64,000 bases of DNA from Streptomyces alanosinicus (GTDB taxonomy: Bacteria; Actinomycetota; Actinomycetes; Streptomycetales; Streptomycetaceae): NCBI RefSeq assembly GCF_014650595.1, contig NZ_BMVG01000032.1, forward strand, positions 18,088 through 82,087, written 5' to 3'. Shown in pieces: positions 15,973 through 25,232 of this stretch. The notes below the pieces were generated by a model. It saw only the letters and a list, made by a program, of their open reading frames with translations. It was not told the DNA's origin and searched no databases. The translations under genes and the position numbers were made by a program. How positions within the stretch are numbered: position 1 is the stretch's first letter; each line of letters begins with the position of its first letter.

Positions 15973-15985
15973 GGAGCCTTTGGAC

Positions 15986-16540
15986 ATGGGACTCGAAGAA
16001 AAGCTGCCGAGCGGCTTCCTGCTGACCACCGTCGAGCAGGCCGCGGGCTGGGTGCGCAAGGCGTCCGTCTTCCCCGCCACCTTCGGCCTCGCCTGCTGCG
16101 CCATCGAGATGATGACCACCGGCGCCGGCCGTTACGACCTGGCGCGCTTCGGCATGGAGGTCTTCCGCGGCTCGCCGCGCCAGGCGGACCTGATGATCGT
16201 GGCCGGCCGGGTCAGCCAGAAGATGGCTCCGGTGCTGAGGCAGGTCTACGACCAGATGCCCAACCCGAAGTGGGTGATCTCCATGGGCGTCTGCGCCTCC
16301 TCGGGCGGCATGTTCAACAACTACGCGATCGTCCAGGGCGTCGACCACATCGTCCCGGTCGACATCTACCTCCCGGGCTGCCCGCCGCGCCCCGAGATGC
16401 TGATGGACGCGATCCTCAAGCTCCACCACAAGATCCAGACCTCCAAACTCGGCGTCAACGCCGAGGAAGCCGCCCGCGAGGCCGAGGAGGCGGCGCTCAA
16501 GGCACTGCCCACGATCGAGATGAAGGGGCTGCTGCGGTGA
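15986..16540 (+). CDS. nuoB: NADH-quinone oxidoreductase subunit B (184 aa)
   Basis: Peripheral-arm subunit that carries the terminal [4Fe-4S] cluster N2, which passes electrons to quinone. The four ligands are seen as the tandem pair C37-C38 (ACCAIEM), C103 (GVCASSGG) and C132 (PGCPPRPE). The C-terminus has an Ala/Glu-rich helix (EEAAREAEEAALK) beyond the conserved fold. It starts at the ATG at 15986 after the nuoA stop and overlaps nuoC (GTGA). Confidence 0.97.
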   Translation: MGLEEKLPSGFLLTTVEQAAGWVRKASVFPATFGLACCAIEMMTTGAGRYDLARFGMEVFRGSPRQADLMIVAGRVSQKMAPVLRQVYDQMPNPKWVISMGVCASSGGMFNNYAIVQGVDHIVPVDIYLPGCPPRPEMLMDAILKLHHKIQTSKLGVNAEEAAREAEEAALKALPTIEMKGLLR

Positions 16541-17307
16541 GCGACGCGAACGGCAACGGCACGGGCGGAGCGAACGGGTCCGCGAACGGGGTGAACCCCG
16601 AGAAGGACCTCTCCGCCTCCAATCTCCCCGGCCAGCGCGGCCAGGGCGGCGAGGAGATCCGCGTCCAGCGCGGCATGTTCGGTGCCGCCAATGGCGGCGA
16701 CACCTCCGGCTACGGCGGCCTGGTCCGCTCGGTCCGGCTTCCGGGGCCGGCGAGCAGGCCCTACGGCGGCTGGTTCGACGAGGTCGCCGACGAGCTGGAA
16801 GGCGCCCTGGAGGAACAGGGACTCCTCCCCGACAACGCCATCGAGAAGACGGTCGTCGACCGCGGCGAGCTGACCTTCCACATCGAGCGCGAGCATCTGC
16901 TCCGCGTCGCCCGCACCCTGCGCGACGACCCGGCCCTGCGCTTCGAGCTGTGCACCGGCGTCAGCGGCGTCCACTACCTGCACGACAAGGGCCGTGAGCT
17001 GCACGCCGTCTACCACCTGCGCTCGATCACCCACAACCGGCTGATCCGCCTCGAAGTCAGCGCCCCGGACGCCGACCCGCACATCCCGTCCCTGGTCCCG
17101 GTCTATCCGACCAACGACTGGCACGAGCGCGAGACCTACGACTTCTTCGGGATCGTCTTCGACGATCACCCGGCCCTGACGCGGATCATGATGCCGGACG
17201 ACTGGCAGGGCCACCCGCAGCGCAAGGACTACCCCCTCGGCGGCATCCCCGTCGAGTACAAGGGCGCCCAGATCCCGGCTCCGGACCAGCGGAGGTCGTA
17301 CTCGTGA
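16537..17307 (+). CDS. nuoC: NADH-quinone oxidoreductase subunit C (256 aa)
   Basis: The 30-kDa peripheral subunit. The conserved core begins near residue 85 and includes FELCTGVSGVHYL, the segment PSLVPVYPTNDWHERETYDFFGIVFDDHP and the terminal PLGGIPVEYKG. An Asn/Gly-rich, probably disordered N-terminal extension of about 35 residues precedes the core, a common actinobacterial feature. GTG start in a GTGA overlap with nuoB, and it overlaps nuoD in the same way. Confidence 0.96.
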   Translation: MSDANGNGTGGANGSANGVNPEKDLSASNLPGQRGQGGEEIRVQRGMFGAANGGDTSGYGGLVRSVRLPGPASRPYGGWFDEVADELEGALEEQGLLPDNAIEKTVVDRGELTFHIEREHLLRVARTLRDDPALRFELCTGVSGVHYLHDKGRELHAVYHLRSITHNRLIRLEVSAPDADPHIPSLVPVYPTNDWHERETYDFFGIVFDDHPALTRIMMPDDWQGHPQRKDYPLGGIPVEYKGAQIPAPDQRRSYS

Positions 17308-18644
17308 GCACGCAGTCAGCATCCGCGGCCGACGCCGCCTCGGCGCGCGAGACCACCGAGGGCACCGTATATACGGTCACCGGCGGCGACTGGGACGAGG
17401 TCGTCCAGTCCGCGACCCGCGCCGACGACGAACGCATCGTCGTCAACATGGGTCCCCAGCACCCGTCCACCCACGGAGTGCTCCGCCTGATCCTGGAGAT
17501 CGAGGGCGAGACGGTCACCGAGGCCCGCTGCGGCATCGGCTATCTGCACACCGGCATCGAGAAGAACCTCGAGTTCCGCACGTGGACGCAGGGCACCACC
17601 TTCGTCACGCGCATGGACTACCTGACGTCCTTCTTCAACGAGACCGCCTACTGCCTCGCCGTCGAGAAGCTCCTCGGCATCGAGGACGAGATCACCGAAC
17701 GCGCCAAGATCATCCGGGTGCTCCTGATGGAGCTGAACCGGATGTCCTCCCACCTGGTGTGCATCGCCACCGGCGGCATGGAACTGGGCGCCACCACGAT
17801 CATGATCTACGGATTCCGTGATCGTGAAATGATTCTCGACCTCTATGAGCTCATCACGGGCCTGAGGATGAACCACGCGTACATCCGCCCCGGCGGACTC
17901 GCCCAGGATCTGCCGCCCGGCGCGGTCGACCAGATCCGCGAGTTCGTGAAGAAGATGAAGAAGAACCTCCCGGAGTACGACAAGCTCGCCACCGGGAACC
18001 CCATCTTCAAGGCCCGCATGCAGGACATCGGCTACCTCGACCTGGCCGGCTGCATGGCCCTCGGCGCCACCGGCCCGATCCTGCGCTCCACCGGCCTCCC
18101 GCACGACCTGCGCAAGGCCCAGCCGTACTGCGACTACGAGACGTACGACTTCGACATCCCGACCGCCGACACCTGCGACGCATACGGCCGGTTCCTCGTC
18201 CGCCTGGAGGAGATGCGCCAGTCGCTCAGGATCGTCGAGCAGTGCCTGGACCGGCTCCAGCCCGGCCCGGTGATGGTCGCCGACAAGAAGATCGCCTGGC
18301 CCGCCCAGCTCGCCCTGGGACCGGACGGACTCGGCAACTCCCTCGACCACATCAAGAAGATCATGGGCACCTCCATGGAGGCCCTGATCCACCACTTCAA
18401 ACTCGTCACCGAGGGCTTCCGCGTCCCGCCGGGACAGGCGTACGCGGCCGTCGAGTCCCCGAAGGGCGAACTCGGCGTGCACGCCGTCTCCGACGGCGGC
18501 ACCCGCCCCTACCGGGTCCACTTCCGCGACCCGTCCTTCACCAACCTGCAGGCCATGGCGGCGATGTGCGAAGGCGGCCAGGTCGCCGACGTCATCGTCG
18601 CCGTCGCGTCCATCGACCCCGTGATGGGAGGCGTCGACCGGTGA
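17304..18644 (+). CDS. nuoD: NADH-quinone oxidoreductase subunit D (446 aa)
   Basis: The 49-kDa subunit, which forms the quinone site together with NuoB. Landmarks are MGPQHPSTHGVLRL (with the conserved histidines facing quinone), CGIGYLHTGIEKNLE, ELNRMSSHLVCIATGGMELGATT and the C-terminal AMCEGGQVADVIVAVASIDPVMGGVDR. An extension of about 45 residues precedes the core. The GTG start overlaps nuoC. Confidence 0.97.
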   Translation: MSTQSASAADAASARETTEGTVYTVTGGDWDEVVQSATRADDERIVVNMGPQHPSTHGVLRLILEIEGETVTEARCGIGYLHTGIEKNLEFRTWTQGTTFVTRMDYLTSFFNETAYCLAVEKLLGIEDEITERAKIIRVLLMELNRMSSHLVCIATGGMELGATTIMIYGFRDREMILDLYELITGLRMNHAYIRPGGLAQDLPPGAVDQIREFVKKMKKNLPEYDKLATGNPIFKARMQDIGYLDLAGCMALGATGPILRSTGLPHDLRKAQPYCDYETYDFDIPTADTCDAYGRFLVRLEEMRQSLRIVEQCLDRLQPGPVMVADKKIAWPAQLALGPDGLGNSLDHIKKIMGTSMEALIHHFKLVTEGFRVPPGQAYAAVESPKGELGVHAVSDGGTRPYRVHFRDPSFTNLQAMAAMCEGGQVADVIVAVASIDPVMGGVDR

Positions 18645-19423
18645 CCACCTCTTCTTCGGAGCGGGGCGTCAGCCTGGGCATGCCCGAACTGCCCGCGCCC
18701 GCATACCCGGACGACGTCCGGGCCCGGCTGGAGGCGGACGCGCGCGACGTCATCGCGCGCTACCCGGACTCCCGGTCCGCCCTGCTCCCGCTGCTCCACC
18801 TCGTGCAGTCGGAGGAGGGCCATGTCACGCGCACCGGAATGCGGTTCTGTGCGGACATGCTGGACCTGACCACGGCCGAGGTCACCGCCGTCGCCACCTT
18901 CTACACCATGTACCGGCGCCGGCCGTCCGGTGACTACCAGGTCGGCGTGTGCACCAACACCCTGTGCGCGGTGATGGGCGGAGACGCGATCTTCGAGACG
19001 CTCCAGGAGCACCTCGGCGTCGGCAATGGGGAGACCACCGACGACGGCAAGGTCACCCTGGAGCACATCGAGTGCAACGCGGCCTGCGACTTCGCGCCGG
19101 TCGTGATGGTCAACTGGGAGTTCTTCGACAACCAGACGCCGGGCAGCGCCAAGCACCTGGTCGACGATCTGCGCGCGGGGCGGCCCGTACAGCCCACGCG
19201 CGGGGCGCGGCTGTGCACATTCAAGGAGACCGCGCGGATGCTGGCCGGCTTCCCCGACGAGCGGCCCGGGGCCGTCGAGGAGGGCGGCAGTGCGGGACCG
19301 GCGTCGCTGGTGGGCCTTCGCCTGGCAAGGGGAGAGGCCGCACCCGCGCGCGTGGTCCATCCGCGTGCGCAGGAACCCCAGGACACGCCCTCCGCGGGCC
19401 AGGCCGAAGAGGAGGGGGAGTGA
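18641..19423 (+). CDS. nuoE: NADH-quinone oxidoreductase subunit E (260 aa)
   Basis: Thioredoxin-like [2Fe-2S] subunit (cluster N1a) of the NADH module. The ligands are C104 and C109 (CTNTLC) and C145 and C149 (CNAAC). The conserved fold ends near residue 210. The remaining about 50 residues (EEGGSAGPASLVG... AQEPQDTPSAGQAEEEGE) are a low-complexity tail that most NuoE proteins lack. GTG start. The stop overlaps the nuoF ATG by one base (TGATG). Confidence 0.96.
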   Translation: MTTSSSERGVSLGMPELPAPAYPDDVRARLEADARDVIARYPDSRSALLPLLHLVQSEEGHVTRTGMRFCADMLDLTTAEVTAVATFYTMYRRRPSGDYQVGVCTNTLCAVMGGDAIFETLQEHLGVGNGETTDDGKVTLEHIECNAACDFAPVVMVNWEFFDNQTPGSAKHLVDDLRAGRPVQPTRGARLCTFKETARMLAGFPDERPGAVEEGGSAGPASLVGLRLARGEAAPARVVHPRAQEPQDTPSAGQAEEEGE

Positions 19424-20769
19424 TGACCGTGACGCCGGAACTCAAGGACACCAGTCCCGAGAAGCTGCTCGCACCCGTGCTGTCGGCCTTCTGGGACGAG
19501 GACCGGTCCTGGTCCATGGACGTCTACCGGAGGCACGAGGGGTACGAGGGGCTCCGCAAGGCGCTCGCCATGTCGCCCGACGACGTGATCGCGTACGTCA
19601 AGGACTCCGGGCTGCGCGGCCGCGGCGGGGCGGGATTCCCGACCGGAATGAAATGGCAGTTCATTCCGCAGGGAGATGGAAAACCGCACTATCTAGTTGT
19701 CAACGCCGACGAATCGGAGCCCGGGACCTGCAAGGACATCCCGCTCCTCTTCGCGAACCCGCATAGCCTCATCGAGGGCATGGTGATCGCGTGCTATGCC
19801 ATCAGGTCGTCGCATGCCTTCATCTATCTGCGTGGTGAAGTCGTCCCCGTTCTGCGGCGGTTGCACGAGGCCGTGCGCGAGGCCTATGCGGCGGGCTACC
19901 TCGGCGAGAACATCCTGGGCAGCGGGCTCAACCTCCACCTCACCGTGCACGCGGGCGCCGGCGCGTACATCTGCGGTGAGGAGACCGCACTGCTCGACTC
20001 GCTCGAAGGCCGCCGTGGTCAACCGCGGCTGCGTCCCCCTTTCCCTGCCGTCGAAGGGCTCTATGCCTGCCCGACTGTTGTGAACAACGTCGAGTCGATC
20101 GCGTCGGTTCCCGCCATCCTGAAAAACGGGAAAGACTGGTTCAGGTCGATGGGCAGCGAGAAGTCCCCGGGCTTCACGCTCTACTCGCTCAGTGGCCACG
20201 TGGCGACCCCCGGCCAGTACGAGGCCCCGCTCGGCATCACGCTGCGCCAGCTCCTCGACATGAGCGGCGGGATGCGCTCCGGCCACCGGCTGAAGTTCTG
20301 GACGCCCGGCGGCTCCTCGACGCCGATGTTCACCGATGAGCACCTCGACGTCCCGCTGGATTACGAAGGCGTGGGCGCCGCGGGTTCGATGCTCGGCACG
20401 AAGGCCCTGCAGTGCTTCGACGAGACGACCTGCGTGGTGCGGGCGGTGACCCGCTGGACCGAGTTCTACGCCCATGAGTCCTGCGGCAAGTGCACGCCCT
20501 GCCGCGAAGGAACGTACTGGCTCGTGCAGTTGCTGCGGGACATCGAGGCCGGCAAGGGCACCATGTCCGACCTCGACAAGCTCGCGGACATCGCCGACAA
20601 CATCAACGGCAAGTCCTTCTGCGCCCTCGGCGACGGCGCCGCGTCCCCGATCTTCTCCTCGCTGAAGTACTTCCGCGGGGAGTACGAGCAGCACATCACG
20701 GGCCGGGGCTGCCCCTTCGACCCGGCCAAGTCGACGGCCTGGGCGGACCGCCCGGAGGTGAACGCATGA
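19423..20769 (+). CDS. nuoF: NADH-quinone oxidoreductase subunit F (448 aa)
   Basis: NADH-binding subunit with FMN and cluster N3. The nucleotide/FMN region is seen in GLRGRGGAGFPTGMKW and ICGEETALLDSLEG, and the cluster ligands in SCGKCTPCREG (C354, C357, C360) with a further cysteine in SFCALGDG. It accepts hydride from NADH and feeds the iron-sulfur chain in NuoE and NuoG. A four-base ATGA overlap leads into nuoG. Confidence 0.97.
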   Translation: MTVTPELKDTSPEKLLAPVLSAFWDEDRSWSMDVYRRHEGYEGLRKALAMSPDDVIAYVKDSGLRGRGGAGFPTGMKWQFIPQGDGKPHYLVVNADESEPGTCKDIPLLFANPHSLIEGMVIACYAIRSSHAFIYLRGEVVPVLRRLHEAVREAYAAGYLGENILGSGLNLHLTVHAGAGAYICGEETALLDSLEGRRGQPRLRPPFPAVEGLYACPTVVNNVESIASVPAILKNGKDWFRSMGSEKSPGFTLYSLSGHVATPGQYEAPLGITLRQLLDMSGGMRSGHRLKFWTPGGSSTPMFTDEHLDVPLDYEGVGAAGSMLGTKALQCFDETTCVVRAVTRWTEFYAHESCGKCTPCREGTYWLVQLLRDIEAGKGTMSDLDKLADIADNINGKSFCALGDGAASPIFSSLKYFRGEYEQHITGRGCPFDPAKSTAWADRPEVNA

Positions 20770-23270
20770 CCGTGACCACCAGTGCTCCCTCGGGCGGGGG
20801 AGAGGCGGCGGTCCCGCCGGAGGACCTCGTCTCGCTGACGATCGACGGCGTGGAGATCAGCGTGCCCAAGGGCACCCTGGTCATCCGGGCCGCCGAGCAG
20901 CTCGGCATCGAGGTCCCCCGGTTCTGCGACCACCCCCTGCTCGACCCGGCCGGCGCCTGCCGGCAGTGCATCGTCGAGGTCGAGGGCCAGCGCAAGCCCA
21001 TGGCGTCCTGCACCATCACCTGCACCGACGGCATGGTGGTGAAGACCCAGCTCACCTCGCCGGTCGCCGAGAAGGCCCAGCACGGCGTGATGGAGCTGCT
21101 GCTCATCAACCACCCGCTGGACTGCCCGGTCTGCGACAAGGGCGGCGAGTGCCCGCTGCAGAACCAGGCCATGTCGCACGGCAACGCCGACTCCCGCTTC
21201 GACGGCAAGAAGCGCACCTACGAAAAGCCCGTACCGATCTCCGCCCAGGTACTGCTCGACCGCGAGCGGTGCGTGCTGTGCGCCCGCTGCACCCGCTTCT
21301 CCAACCAGATCGCGGGCGACCCGATGATCGAGCTGATCGAGCGCGGCGCGCTCCAGCAGGTCGGCACCGGCGAGGGCGACCCGTTCGAGTCGTACTTCTC
21401 CGGGAACACCATCCAGATCTGCCCGGTCGGCGCGCTGACCTCGGCGGCCTACCGGTTCCGCTCCCGGCCCTTCGACCTGGTCTCCTCGCCCTCGGTCTGC
21501 GAGCACTGCTCCGGCGGCTGCGCCACCCGCACCGACCACCGGCGCGGCAAGGTCATGCGGCGGCTCGCCGCCAACGACCCCGAGGTCAACGAGGAGTGGA
21601 TCTGCGACAAGGGCCGCTTCGCGTTCCGCTACGCGCAGCTCAAGGACCGCCTCGACACCCCGCTGGTCCGCAACGCCGACGGCGTCCTGGAGCCCGCCTC
21701 CTGGCCGGAGGCCCTGGAGGCGGCCGCGCGCGGACTGAACGCGGCACGCTCCCGGGCCGGTGTCCTGATCGGCGGCCGGCTGACCGTCGAGGACGCGTAC
21801 GCGTACAGCAAGTTCGCGCGCGTGGCGCTCGACACGAACGACATCGACTTCCGCGCGCGCGTGCACAGCGGCGAGGAAGCCGACTTCCTGGCGTCCCAGG
21901 TGGCCGGCCGCGGCCGTGACCTCGACGGTACGGGCGTCACGTACACCTCCCTGGAGAAGGCGCCCGCCGTCCTGCTCGCCGGCATCGAGTCGGAGGAGGA
22001 GGCACCCGGCGTCTTCCTGCGGCTGCGCAAGGCCTGGCGCAAGCACAAGCAGCAGGTGTTCGGGCTGGCCACGCACGCCAGCCGGGGCCTGCAGAAGACG
22101 GGCGGCACCCTGCTGCCGGCCGCGCCGGGCACCGAGACCGAGTGGCTCGACGCCCTCGCGAGCGGCGCCGACCTGGAGGAACTCGGCGCACGCGCAGCCC
22201 AGGCGCTGCGCGCCGAGGGCGCTGTCATCGTCGTCGGCGAACGGCTCGCCTCGATCGCCGGCGGCCTCACCGCCGCCGTACGCGCCGCCACCGCGACCGG
22301 CGCCCACCTGGTGTGGATCCCACGCCGGGCCGGCGAACGCGGCGCCGTCGAGGTCGGCGCGCTGCCGTCGCTGCTGCCGGGCGGCCGCCCGGCGACCGAC
22401 CCGCGCGCGCGGGAGGAGGTCGCCGCCGCCTGGGGGCTCGCCGAACTCCCGCTGCGCTACGGCCGCGACACCCACCACATCGTCGAGGCCGCCGCCACCG
22501 GCGAACTGTCGGCACTGGTCGTCGCCGGAGTCGAGGTCGCCGACCTGCCGGACCCGGCACGCGCGCGTGAAGCGCTCGACAGCGTCGGCTTCCTGGTGTC
22601 GCTGGAACTGCGGCCCAGCGAGGTCACCGAACACGCCGACGTCGTCCTGCCGGTCGCCGCGGTCGCCGAGAAGGCGGGCACCTTCCTCAACTGGGAAGGC
22701 AGGGTGCGTTTCTTCGACGCCGCGCTCAAGCCCGACCAGATGACCCGCCGGCTGGCCCCCACCGACGCGCGCGTGCTGGAGATGCTCGCCGACGCCATGG
22801 ACGTCCACTTGGGCCTGCCGGATCTGCGCACCACGCGCGCGGAGATCGACCGGCTCGGTTCCTGGGAGGGTCCGCGCGCCACCGAACCCCAGGAGTCCCC
22901 GGGCGTCCTGCCCCGCCCGGCCGCGGGCGAGGCCGTACTCGCCGGACACCGGCTGCTGCTCGACCAGGGTGTCCTGCAGCAGGGCGACGAGGCGCTCGCC
23001 GGCACCCGGCACGCCGCTCACGCGCGCGTGTCCGCCGCGACGGCCGCCGAGGCGGGCGTCAAGGACGGCGACGTCCTCACCGTCAGCGGCCCCGCCGGCA
23101 CCGTCGAACTCCCGCTCCGGATCACCGAGATGCCCGACCGGGTGGTCTGGCTTCCGCTGAACTCCGTCGGCGCGGGCGTCGCCTCCGACACCGGCGCCCG
23201 GCCCGGCTCTCTCGTCCGTATCGGCCCGGCGGCACCCGCCGAAGTGGCCCCCAAGGAGGTGGAGGCATGA
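20766..23270 (+). CDS. nuoG: NADH-quinone oxidoreductase subunit G (834 aa)
   Basis: Largest peripheral subunit. The N-terminal ferredoxin-like domain binds N1b (C54, C65, C68, C82). Next come the His/Cys cluster (H116, C120, C123, C129) and the CxxCxxC of N4 (C169, C172, C175) with ICPVGAL. A further SVCEHCSGGCATRT group corresponds to the extra cluster N7 found in some bacteria. The rest is a molybdopterin-oxidoreductase-like domain without cofactor function. It is codirectional and overlaps nuoF and nuoH by four bases each. Confidence 0.97.
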   Translation: MTVTTSAPSGGGEAAVPPEDLVSLTIDGVEISVPKGTLVIRAAEQLGIEVPRFCDHPLLDPAGACRQCIVEVEGQRKPMASCTITCTDGMVVKTQLTSPVAEKAQHGVMELLLINHPLDCPVCDKGGECPLQNQAMSHGNADSRFDGKKRTYEKPVPISAQVLLDRERCVLCARCTRFSNQIAGDPMIELIERGALQQVGTGEGDPFESYFSGNTIQICPVGALTSAAYRFRSRPFDLVSSPSVCEHCSGGCATRTDHRRGKVMRRLAANDPEVNEEWICDKGRFAFRYAQLKDRLDTPLVRNADGVLEPASWPEALEAAARGLNAARSRAGVLIGGRLTVEDAYAYSKFARVALDTNDIDFRARVHSGEEADFLASQVAGRGRDLDGTGVTYTSLEKAPAVLLAGIESEEEAPGVFLRLRKAWRKHKQQVFGLATHASRGLQKTGGTLLPAAPGTETEWLDALASGADLEELGARAAQALRAEGAVIVVGERLASIAGGLTAAVRAATATGAHLVWIPRRAGERGAVEVGALPSLLPGGRPATDPRAREEVAAAWGLAELPLRYGRDTHHIVEAAATGELSALVVAGVEVADLPDPARAREALDSVGFLVSLELRPSEVTEHADVVLPVAAVAEKAGTFLNWEGRVRFFDAALKPDQMTRRLAPTDARVLEMLADAMDVHLGLPDLRTTRAEIDRLGSWEGPRATEPQESPGVLPRPAAGEAVLAGHRLLLDQGVLQQGDEALAGTRHAAHARVSAATAAEAGVKDGDVLTVSGPAGTVELPLRITEMPDRVVWLPLNSVGAGVASDTGARPGSLVRIGPAAPAEVAPKEVEA

Positions 23271-24631
23271 GCCCGTACCTCGCAGCTGAAGACCTCTCGA
23301 TGTTCGGCCGCGACCCCTGGTGGCTGGTCGTCATCAAGGCCGTGTTCTGCTTCGCCTTCCTGATGGTGACCGTGCTGTTCTCCATCGTCTGGGAGCGCAA
23401 GGTCGTCGCCTGGATGCAGTTGCGCATCGGCCCCAACCGGCACGGCCCCTGGGGCATGCTCCAGTCGCTCGCCGACGGCGTGAAGCTGATGCTCAAGGAA
23501 GACCTGATCGTCAAGCGCGCGGACAAGGCCGTCTACGTCCTCGCGCCGATCGTCGCGGCCATCCCGGCCTTCATGGCGATCGCGGTGATCCCCTTCGGCC
23601 CGGCCGACAACGAGATCTCGATCTTCGGCCACCGCACCACGATGCAGCTCACCGACCTGCCGATCGCAATGCTCTACATCCTCGCGGTCGCCTCCGTCGG
23701 CATCTACGGCATCGTCCTCGCGGGCTGGAGTTCCGGATCCACCTACCCGCTCCTCGGCGGCTTGCGCTCCTGTGCGCAGATGATCTCCTACGAGATCGCC
23801 ATGGGCGCGGCGTTCGCCTCCGTGTTCCTGTACTCGGGGTCGATGTCGACGTCCACGATCGTGGCGCAGCAGCACGACCGCTGGTACATCCTGCTGCTGC
23901 CGGTCTCCTTCATCCTCTACATCGTCACGATGGTCGGTGAGACCAACCGCGCCCCCTTCGACATGCCGGAGTCCGAGGGCGACCTGGTCGGCGGCTTCAA
24001 CACCGAGTACTCGTCCATCAAGTTCGCGATGTTCATGCTCGCCGAGTACGTGAACATGGTGACGGTCTCGGCCGTGTCGACCACCCTGTTCCTCGGCGGC
24101 TGGCGCGCCCCCTGGCCGATCAGCACCTTCTGGGAGGGTGCGAACCACGGCTGGTGGCCACTGCTCTGGTTCGTGATCAAGGTCCAGTTGCTGCTGTTCT
24201 TCTTCATCTGGCTGCGCGGCACGCTCCCGCGGGTCCGCTACGACCAGCTGATGAAGCTCGGCTGGAAGGTCCTCATCCCGGTCTCCGTGACCTGGCTGAT
24301 GCTGGTGGCGACCGTACGGGCCCTGCGCAACGAGCACTACGACTTCGCCGACATCGCTCTCTACGTGGGCGGCGGAGTCCTGGCCCTGCTGCTGATCTCC
24401 TTCATCGCCGACATGTTCCGGGAGAAGGCCAGGACGGCCGAGCAGTCCGCCGCCGAGCAGGCCGGATTCGACCCGATGGCCGGCGGGTTCCCGGTACCGC
24501 CGCTGCCGGGACAGGAGCCGCTGCCGGTGCCGAGGCGCCGCCCCCGCCGCGAGCGGGAGCTGATTGTCAGTGGCGGGGCGGACACTGTCAGTGACGGATC
24601 TTCGGATGGAAAGGAGGCGTCCGATGGCTGA
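23267..24631 (+). CDS. nuoH: NADH-quinone oxidoreductase subunit H (454 aa)
   Basis: Membrane subunit at the junction with the peripheral arm, lining the quinone channel. It has about eight helices with the blocks ERKVVAWMQLRIGPNRHGPWGMLQSLADGVKLMLKED and GETNRAPFDMPESEGDLVGGFNTEY. The conserved part ends near residue 385. A Pro/Arg-rich C-terminal tail of about 60 residues (EQAGFDPMAGGFPVPPLPGQEPLPVPRRRPRR) is an actinobacterial addition. It runs eight bases into nuoI. Confidence 0.96.
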   Translation: MSPYLAAEDLSMFGRDPWWLVVIKAVFCFAFLMVTVLFSIVWERKVVAWMQLRIGPNRHGPWGMLQSLADGVKLMLKEDLIVKRADKAVYVLAPIVAAIPAFMAIAVIPFGPADNEISIFGHRTTMQLTDLPIAMLYILAVASVGIYGIVLAGWSSGSTYPLLGGLRSCAQMISYEIAMGAAFASVFLYSGSMSTSTIVAQQHDRWYILLLPVSFILYIVTMVGETNRAPFDMPESEGDLVGGFNTEYSSIKFAMFMLAEYVNMVTVSAVSTTLFLGGWRAPWPISTFWEGANHGWWPLLWFVIKVQLLLFFFIWLRGTLPRVRYDQLMKLGWKVLIPVSVTWLMLVATVRALRNEHYDFADIALYVGGGVLALLLISFIADMFREKARTAEQSAAEQAGFDPMAGGFPVPPLPGQEPLPVPRRRPRRERELIVSGGADTVSDGSSDGKEASDG

Positions 24632-25232
24632 GGAGCCCAAGGAGACCAAGCCCGGTTTCCAGAACCCCGTCGCCGGCTTCGGCGTGACCTTCAAGGCCAT
24701 GTTCAAGAAGCGGCTGACCGAGCAGTACCCGGAGCAGAAGAAGACCACGGCTCCGCGGTTCCACGGACGGCACCAGCTCAACCGCCATCCGGACGGCCTG
24801 GAGAAGTGCGTCGGCTGCGAGCTGTGCGCCTGGGCCTGCCCCGCCGACGCCATCTACGTGGAGGGCGCCGACAACACCGACGAGGAACGCTACTCGCCGG
24901 GCGAGCGGTACGGCCGCGTCTACCAGATCAACTACGCCCGCTGCATCCTGTGCGGACTGTGCATCGAGGCGTGCCCCACGCGCGCGCTGACGATGACCAA
25001 CGAGTTCGAACTGGCCGACTCCAGCCGCGCCAACCTCATCTACACCAAGGAACAGCTTCTGGCCGGCCTTGAGGACGGCATGGTCGAGACGCCCCACGCG
25101 ATCTTCCCCGGGGCGGACGAGCAGGACTACTACCGGGGCCTGGTGACCCAGGCCGCACCCGGCACGGTCCGCCAGGTCGCCGTCTCCAAGGGGGAGACCC
25201 CCGAGGCCGAGGACCGGGAGGTGGACGCATGA
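24624..25232 (+). CDS. nuoI: NADH-quinone oxidoreductase subunit I (202 aa)
   Basis: Ferredoxin-like subunit holding clusters N6a and N6b. The two CxxCxxCxxxCP motifs are complete: C62, C65, C68, C72 (CVGCELCAWACP) and C107, C110, C113, C117 (CILCGLCIEACP). The ATG at 24624 has a strong AAGGAGG ribosome site lying inside the end of nuoH. The next gene overlaps by four bases. Confidence 0.97.
   Translation: MAEEPKETKPGFQNPVAGFGVTFKAMFKKRLTEQYPEQKKTTAPRFHGRHQLNRHPDGLEKCVGCELCAWACPADAIYVEGADNTDEERYSPGERYGRVYQINYARCILCGLCIEACPTRALTMTNEFELADSSRANLIYTKEQLLAGLEDGMVETPHAIFPGADEQDYYRGLVTQAAPGTVRQVAVSKGETPEAEDREVDA

Noticed and set aside
20466..23021. Very long open frame on the minus strand opposite nuoF/nuoG
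   Set aside because: It is the antisense shadow of nuoG: codon bias is wrong, the protein is low-complexity Gly/Arg/Val text and no domain is recognisable.
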